Origin: Paenibacillus sp. oral taxon 786 str. D14
GTDB taxonomy: Bacteria > Bacillota > Bacilli > Paenibacillales > Paenibacillaceae
Reading direction: 5' to 3'
Length of the DNA: 16,542 nucleotides
Assembly: GCF_000159955.1 (NCBI RefSeq)
Contig: NZ_GG695970.1
Coordinates: forward strand, 417,111-433,652
Position numbers and translations under genes: made by a program. This document shows, in pieces, positions 13,144 to 16,542 of the stretch. Position 1 is the stretch's first letter. Each line of letters begins with the position of its first letter. The notes under the pieces are model-generated. The model was not told the DNA's origin and did no database searches. It worked only from the letters and a program-made list of their open reading frames with translations.

Positions 13144-14115
13144 TCAAATTGGGGTGTCAGGCATCAGCTTCCGTATCATCGCTTCGGTTAACAGAAACGG
13201 CTCTCGCGAGATCCGGTCCAGCCGGAAGCCGGGGATCAACTCTTTGGCCGTTACAGCTTCAGGGCGGTCGATCAAGCCGCTGATGTAGGCCAGCCAGCCG
13301 ATGACCGTCTCCGGCTTCGTACCGGCGGCGCGCAGCGCGGGGAGCCCTAAGTCGCCATGCCGTTTGGCCAACCGCCGTCCGTCCTCTCCGAGGATGAGCG
13401 GGGCATGGGCGAACTTAGGCGGCGTCAAGCCTAACGCTGCATAGAGGTGGAGCTGGCGGGGCGTGGAGTCGAGCAAATCGTCACCGCGCAGTACATCGGT
13501 GATCCCCATCAAGGCATCGTCTACGGTCACCGCCAGTTGATAGGAATACATATGGTCGGCCCGGCGCACGACAAAATCCCCGCCGCTGCCCGGCGGGAAA
13601 ACCTGCGGCCCGGCGATGCCGTCGACGAAGCGAATTTCCTCCGGGCCAATCGCAAATCGGAGTGACGGATCTTTGTGTTGCGCTCGGCGCTGCTGCTCCT
13701 CCGGGCTTAAGCCGCGGCATGTTCCGGGATAAGGCGCCCCTTCCGAGGACAAGCCGTGCGGCGCCCCGGCCACCGCGAGCAGCTCCGCCCGGCTGCAGAA
13801 GCAAGGGTACAGCCGGCCGGCCGCGTCCAGCTTGGCCAGCGCCTCCTCATAAAGCTCGGTCCGCTGGCTTTGCAGGTAAGGACCGGACGCATCCGAAGCG
13901 CCTGGTCCTTCATCCCAGTCCAGCCCCAGCCAACGAAGGTCGGCGAGAATCCGTTCCGTGATCGCCGGCTTGGAGCGTTGGGTGTCGATATCTTCAATGC
14001 GCAGCACGAAGATTCCTCCGGCTGCGCGCATTTGCAGCCAAGAGAGCAGCGCGATTTTGGCGTTGCCTAGATGCATGTCGCCGGATGGCGTAGGTGCAAA
14101 TCGTCCGCGTTTCAT
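13144..14115 (-). CDS. gluQ: Glutamyl-Q tRNA(Asp) synthetase
   Basis: The 323-residue protein is a shortened glutamyl-tRNA synthetase without the anticodon-binding domain, as in GluQ-RS (YadB). That enzyme activates glutamate and attaches it to the queuosine at position 34 of tRNA(Asp). The class I signature PSGDMHLGNAK at 10-20 is the HIGH motif variant, and RLAKRHGDLGL (248-258) replaces KMSKS. The zinc site is visible as C105-x-C107, Y129 and C133 in CFCSRAEL and YPGTCRG. The substrate-contact stretch YSYQLAVTVDDALMGITDVL is intact. The ATG at 14113-14115 follows AGGAAGTGA (minus strand, 14122-14130). It lies 99 bases after the CNNM-type gene on the same strand with no terminator between, so co-transcription is likely. 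Its presence implies that the host makes or salvages queuosine. Confidence 0.95.
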   Translation of the reverse strand: MKRGRFAPTPSGDMHLGNAKIALLSWLQMRAAGGIFVLRIEDIDTQRSKPAITERILADLRWLGLDWDEGPGASDASGPYLQSQRTELYEEALAKLDAAGRLYPCFCSRAELLAVAGAPHGLSSEGAPYPGTCRGLSPEEQQRRAQHKDPSLRFAIGPEEIRFVDGIAGPQVFPPGSGGDFVVRRADHMYSYQLAVTVDDALMGITDVLRGDDLLDSTPRQLHLYAALGLTPPKFAHAPLILGEDGRRLAKRHGDLGLPALRAAGTKPETVIGWLAYISGLIDRPEAVTAKELIPGFRLDRISREPFLLTEAMIRKLMPDTPI

Positions 14116-14135
14116 GATGCTTCACTTCCTCGATT

Positions 14136-14151
14136 GTTCACTTGTTCACTT
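14136..14151. repeat. 8-base perfect tandem repeat
   Basis: GTTCACTT occurs twice head to tail between the CNNM-type gene and gluQ, about 20-35 bases upstream of the gluQ start. It is too short to assign a role. Confidence 0.6.
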
Positions 14152-14214
14152 TTTGTAGAGTTGTCCGAATGTCCCATTTGATGAATGTGGACGAGGACGA
14201 CGTCGGAACGAGCA

Positions 14215-15573
14215 TTACAAGCCTGCTTCGGGGCCTTGGGCGTTCCGGGCTTCGTCTTCACCCTCTGATGTATACGCGCTGTCCATGAGGGGCATGTCCA
14301 GCCTTTTGATTTCAATTTTCCGTATCCGGGTGTCTTCGCGCTCGAGGACTGTAAACTGCAAGTCCCCATAGACCAGCTGGGTTCCTTCTTCGATGTCCAG
14401 GTTATGCCCATAGATCCAGCCGCCGATTGTATCCGCGTCATCTTCCTTCAAATCGGCGTCCAGCAATTCGTTGATCAACGACACCGAAACTTTGCCGTCA
14501 ACTATGAGGTGATTCGCCGCGACCTCGGTAATTTCCTGCTCTTCCTCCGCATCGAATTCGTCGCGGATGTCGCCGACGATTTCCTCCAGTATATCCTCTA
14601 TCGTCACCATCCCGCTCGTACCGCCGTATTCGTCGATCAGCACAGCAATATGCGAACGTTCCTTCTGCATCTTGGTCAGCAGCGCCGGAAGGGGGATGTT
14701 CTCCGAGACGGTCATCACAGGCCGGACCAGGGAAGCCAAAGGGACATCCGCCTGATTTTCGGGGGCCAGGAACAACGCTTTTGTATTAATGACCCCGATA
14801 ATATTATCTTTATTTCCACGGATGACGGGAAATCTCGTGTATTGCTCCCGGCGAATGATCCGCAAGTTTTCCTCGCGCGACTTGGCCGCATCCAAGCAGA
14901 CCATATCGGTTCTCGGAACCATGATATCTTTGGCGAGCAGATCATCAAAGGCGAAAATCCGGTTCATGAAGCGGTACTCGCTTTTGTTAATCCGGCCGTT
15001 GGCTAGGCTTTCCCTCAGCAATATTCGCAGTTCCTCCTCGCTGTGCGCGTCGTCCCAGTCCGCAGCAGGTTTAAGGCCTAGCCATGCGACGATGCGGCCG
15101 GAGGAACGGTTGAGCAGCCAGAGGAACGGGGACAGCAGGGTACTGAATGCCAGGAGCGGCCGGGCAAACGCCAAGATGATGGCTTCGCCCCGTTGAGCAG
15201 CCAGCACCTGCGGGACTAATCCGCCAAGCACCACATGCAAATAGGTAATCGACACGAACGCGATGAGAAAAGAGAAAAAAGTTTCTACGGAATCCGATAA
15301 GGGCAGGCGAACAAATAACGGGGCGAGCAGGCTGCGGACAGCCGGCTGGCCCAGCCAACCCAGGGTCAGCGAGTTCACCGTAATGGCCAGTTGGCAGGCC
15401 GACAACGCCTGGTCGATCCGTTGCGACAGGGCGCGGAGGGCGGAGGCCCCACGACGGCCTTCCCGCGCCCAAGCTTCGATGGTCCGCGGGTGCAATGAAC
15501 GCAGCGACGCTTCAATGATGACGAACAATGCGGTGAAGACGATAAGCAGTAAAAGGACGAGCAGCTTCAACAA
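14215..15573 (-). CDS. CNNM/CorC (HlyC)-family membrane protein with CBS domains
   Basis: This 452-residue protein has the standard order: a DUF21/CNNM membrane domain (about residues 1-165), a CBS pair (about 215-335, with KDIMVPRTDM, VIRGNKDNIIGVI and VLIDEYGGTSGMVTIEDILEEIVGDI) and a CorC/HlyC C-terminal domain (about 350-425). The family is linked to Mg2+/Co2+ transport or resistance at the cytoplasmic membrane. Unusually, the conserved GExxPK signature reads GGLVPQ at 117-122, and the usual WIGEPA reads WLGQPA at 73-78, so two acidic residues and a lysine are lost. The start is TTG 15571-15573, eight bases after GGAGG (15582-15586). It diverges from hrpB and is probably the first gene of a two-gene unit with gluQ. 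Confidence 0.92.
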   Translation of the reverse strand: MLKLLVLLLLIVFTALFVIIEASLRSLHPRTIEAWAREGRRGASALRALSQRIDQALSACQLAITVNSLTLGWLGQPAVRSLLAPLFVRLPLSDSVETFFSFLIAFVSITYLHVVLGGLVPQVLAAQRGEAIILAFARPLLAFSTLLSPFLWLLNRSSGRIVAWLGLKPAADWDDAHSEEELRILLRESLANGRINKSEYRFMNRIFAFDDLLAKDIMVPRTDMVCLDAAKSREENLRIIRREQYTRFPVIRGNKDNIIGVINTKALFLAPENQADVPLASLVRPVMTVSENIPLPALLTKMQKERSHIAVLIDEYGGTSGMVTIEDILEEIVGDIRDEFDAEEEQEITEVAANHLIVDGKVSVSLINELLDADLKEDDADTIGGWIYGHNLDIEEGTQLVYGDLQFTVLEREDTRIRKIEIKRLDMPLMDSAYTSEGEDEARNAQGPEAGL

Positions 15574-15611
15574 TCGTTTTTCCTCCGATCCCTTCGTTTC
15601 TTAGAACCGTA

Positions 15612-15620
15612 TGGTAAAAT
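15612..15620 (+). promoter_or_regulatory. Candidate extended -10 promoter of hrpB
   Basis: TGGTAAAAT lies 33 bases before the hrpB start and resembles the TGGTATGAT boxes at 10779 and 12734. No clear -35 box precedes it. Confidence 0.4.
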
Positions 15621-15652
15621 GTTTTCATAGTGTAACCCGTAAGGAGAGAATC

Positions 15653-16542
15653 ATGACAAAGTTTCCTTTGCCTATTGATGAAGTAATCCCTGAGCTGCAA
15701 AAAGCGCTTGACCAAACGGGAACCGCCGTGCTGCTGGCGGAGCCCGGGGCGGGCAAAACGACGCGTGCTCCGCTGTCGCTCCTTAGCGAACCATGGCTTA
15801 GGGGACAGCGGATTTTGCTGCTGGAGCCGCGCCGGTTAGCGGCTCGGGCTGCCGCTGTATATATGGCGTCCCAGCTAGGTGAAGCGGTTGGTGAGACGGT
15901 GGGCTACCGCATGCGAGGCGACAGCCGGGTGTCGGCCAAAACGCGGATTACAGTCGTCACCGAAGGGATTTTAACGCGAATGCTGCAGCAGGACCCGGCC
16001 TTGCTCGGGACGGGTCTGGTCATCTTCGACGAATTTCATGAGCGCAGCCTGCATGCTGACCTTGGCTTGGCCTTGGCTTGGCAAAGCCGCCAGCTGCTCC
16101 GCGACGACCTGCGGCTGCTCGTCATGTCGGCGACGCTGGACGCCCGGCCGATCGCGGAGATGCTGGACGGCGCACCGGTTGTGCAAAGCCGGGGACGCAT
16201 GTTCCCGGTGGAGACGGTATATGCGCCGGGAGCTCCAAACGAGCCGCTGGAACGCAAGGTGGACCGTGCGGTTCGCCGGGCCCTTGTGGAGCATGACGGC
16301 AGCGTGCTCGTGTTCCTGCCGGGAGCGCGGGAAATCCGCCGTACCGAGTCGCTGCTGGCGGAGGGCGGGCTGCCGGCGGGTGTGATGTTGGCGCCGCTGT
16401 ACGGCGCGATGCCGCAAGCGGAGCAGCGGCGGGCGATTGAGCCCGCGCCGGCGGGACAGCGCAAGGTCGTGCTGGCGACGTCGATCGCCGAGTCGAGCCT
16501 GACCGTGGACGGCGTGACCGTGGTGATCGACAGCGGCCTCCG
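15653..16542 (+). CDS. hrpB: ATP-dependent RNA helicase HrpB, 3' end outside window
   Basis: The frame is open from ATG 15653 to the window end, giving 296 residues of a protein usually about 800-850 long. The DExH-helicase motifs are in order: Walker A EPGAGKTT (30-37), motif Ia LLLEPRRLAARAAA, motif II DEFH (126-129, the F being typical of HrpB), motif III MSATLD (158-163), then VFLPGAREI and motif V ATSIAESSLT with VVIDSG at the end. HrpB is a DEAH-box-like RNA helicase of the HrpA/HrpB group; its cellular role in Gram-positive bacteria is poorly known. AAGGAGAG (15641-15648) precedes the start. A perfect 11-base tandem repeat, CTTGGCTTGGC, lies at 16061-16082 inside the coding region. Confidence 0.95.
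   Translation, partial: MTKFPLPIDEVIPELQKALDQTGTAVLLAEPGAGKTTRAPLSLLSEPWLRGQRILLLEPRRLAARAAAVYMASQLGEAVGETVGYRMRGDSRVSAKTRITVVTEGILTRMLQQDPALLGTGLVIFDEFHERSLHADLGLALAWQSRQLLRDDLRLLVMSATLDARPIAEMLDGAPVVQSRGRMFPVETVYAPGAPNEPLERKVDRAVRRALVEHDGSVLVFLPGAREIRRTESLLAEGGLPAGVMLAPLYGAMPQAEQRRAIEPAPAGQRKVVLATSIAESSLTVDGVTVVIDSGL

Noticed and set aside
13481..14070. Several open frames on both strands inside gluQ
   Set aside because: They are shadows of the GC-rich gluQ coding strand without ribosome binding sites or family likeness.

Overview
The window reads as a low-to-moderate GC Gram-positive (Bacillota) chromosome, most likely Paenibacillus or a close relative. The grounds are strong AGGAGG ribosome binding sites, frequent TTG and GTG starts, a bacillithiol-disulfide reductase (YpdA) gene, many rho-independent terminators, and small Bacillales-type families (DUF441, DUF1992, a DUF3939-like protein). 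The genus is inferred from gene content and style only. No rRNA, tRNA, CRISPR array, transposase or prophage gene is visible. Most genes are housekeeping or small-molecule functions. The unusual material is in the intergenic DNA and in two gene remnants.

Left part (1-4574). A phosphotransferase cut by the window edge is followed 27 bases later by a complete ABC exporter half-transporter. Next comes a block with a one-domain EamA transporter and an orphan C-terminal piece of a type I restriction HsdR subunit. This block is flanked on both sides by clusters of one 23-base repeat spaced at 50-51 bases (2505-2702 and 4092-4274). The second cluster is followed by a 110-base tract almost without T, a two-way terminator, and a structured element whose first 44 bases recur at 12665.

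Middle part (4575-10510). On the minus strand ypdA and a DUF441 membrane protein form a likely operon. Divergent from it is a DUF3939-like gene with a cre-like palindrome near its start. Then come a HAD phosphatase, the first 58 codons of an rsgA-like GTPase gene (a remnant), a minus-strand esterase with a nearly identical cre-like palindrome, an MFS exporter, and a convergent small unknown gene with a long inverted repeat in its leader.

Right part (10511-16542). An unrecognised 273-residue protein is followed by an SDR oxidoreductase whose ribosome binding site can pair with an upstream leader segment. After it come DUF1992, then on the minus strand a CNNM/CorC-type membrane protein with altered signature residues and the tRNA-modifying enzyme GluQ-RS. 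The window ends inside the helicase gene hrpB.

I found no complete new multi-gene system. The best candidates for something undescribed are the phased 23-base repeat clusters, the terminator-linked 44-base repeat, the SDR leader, and the inverted-repeat leader of the 79-residue gene.
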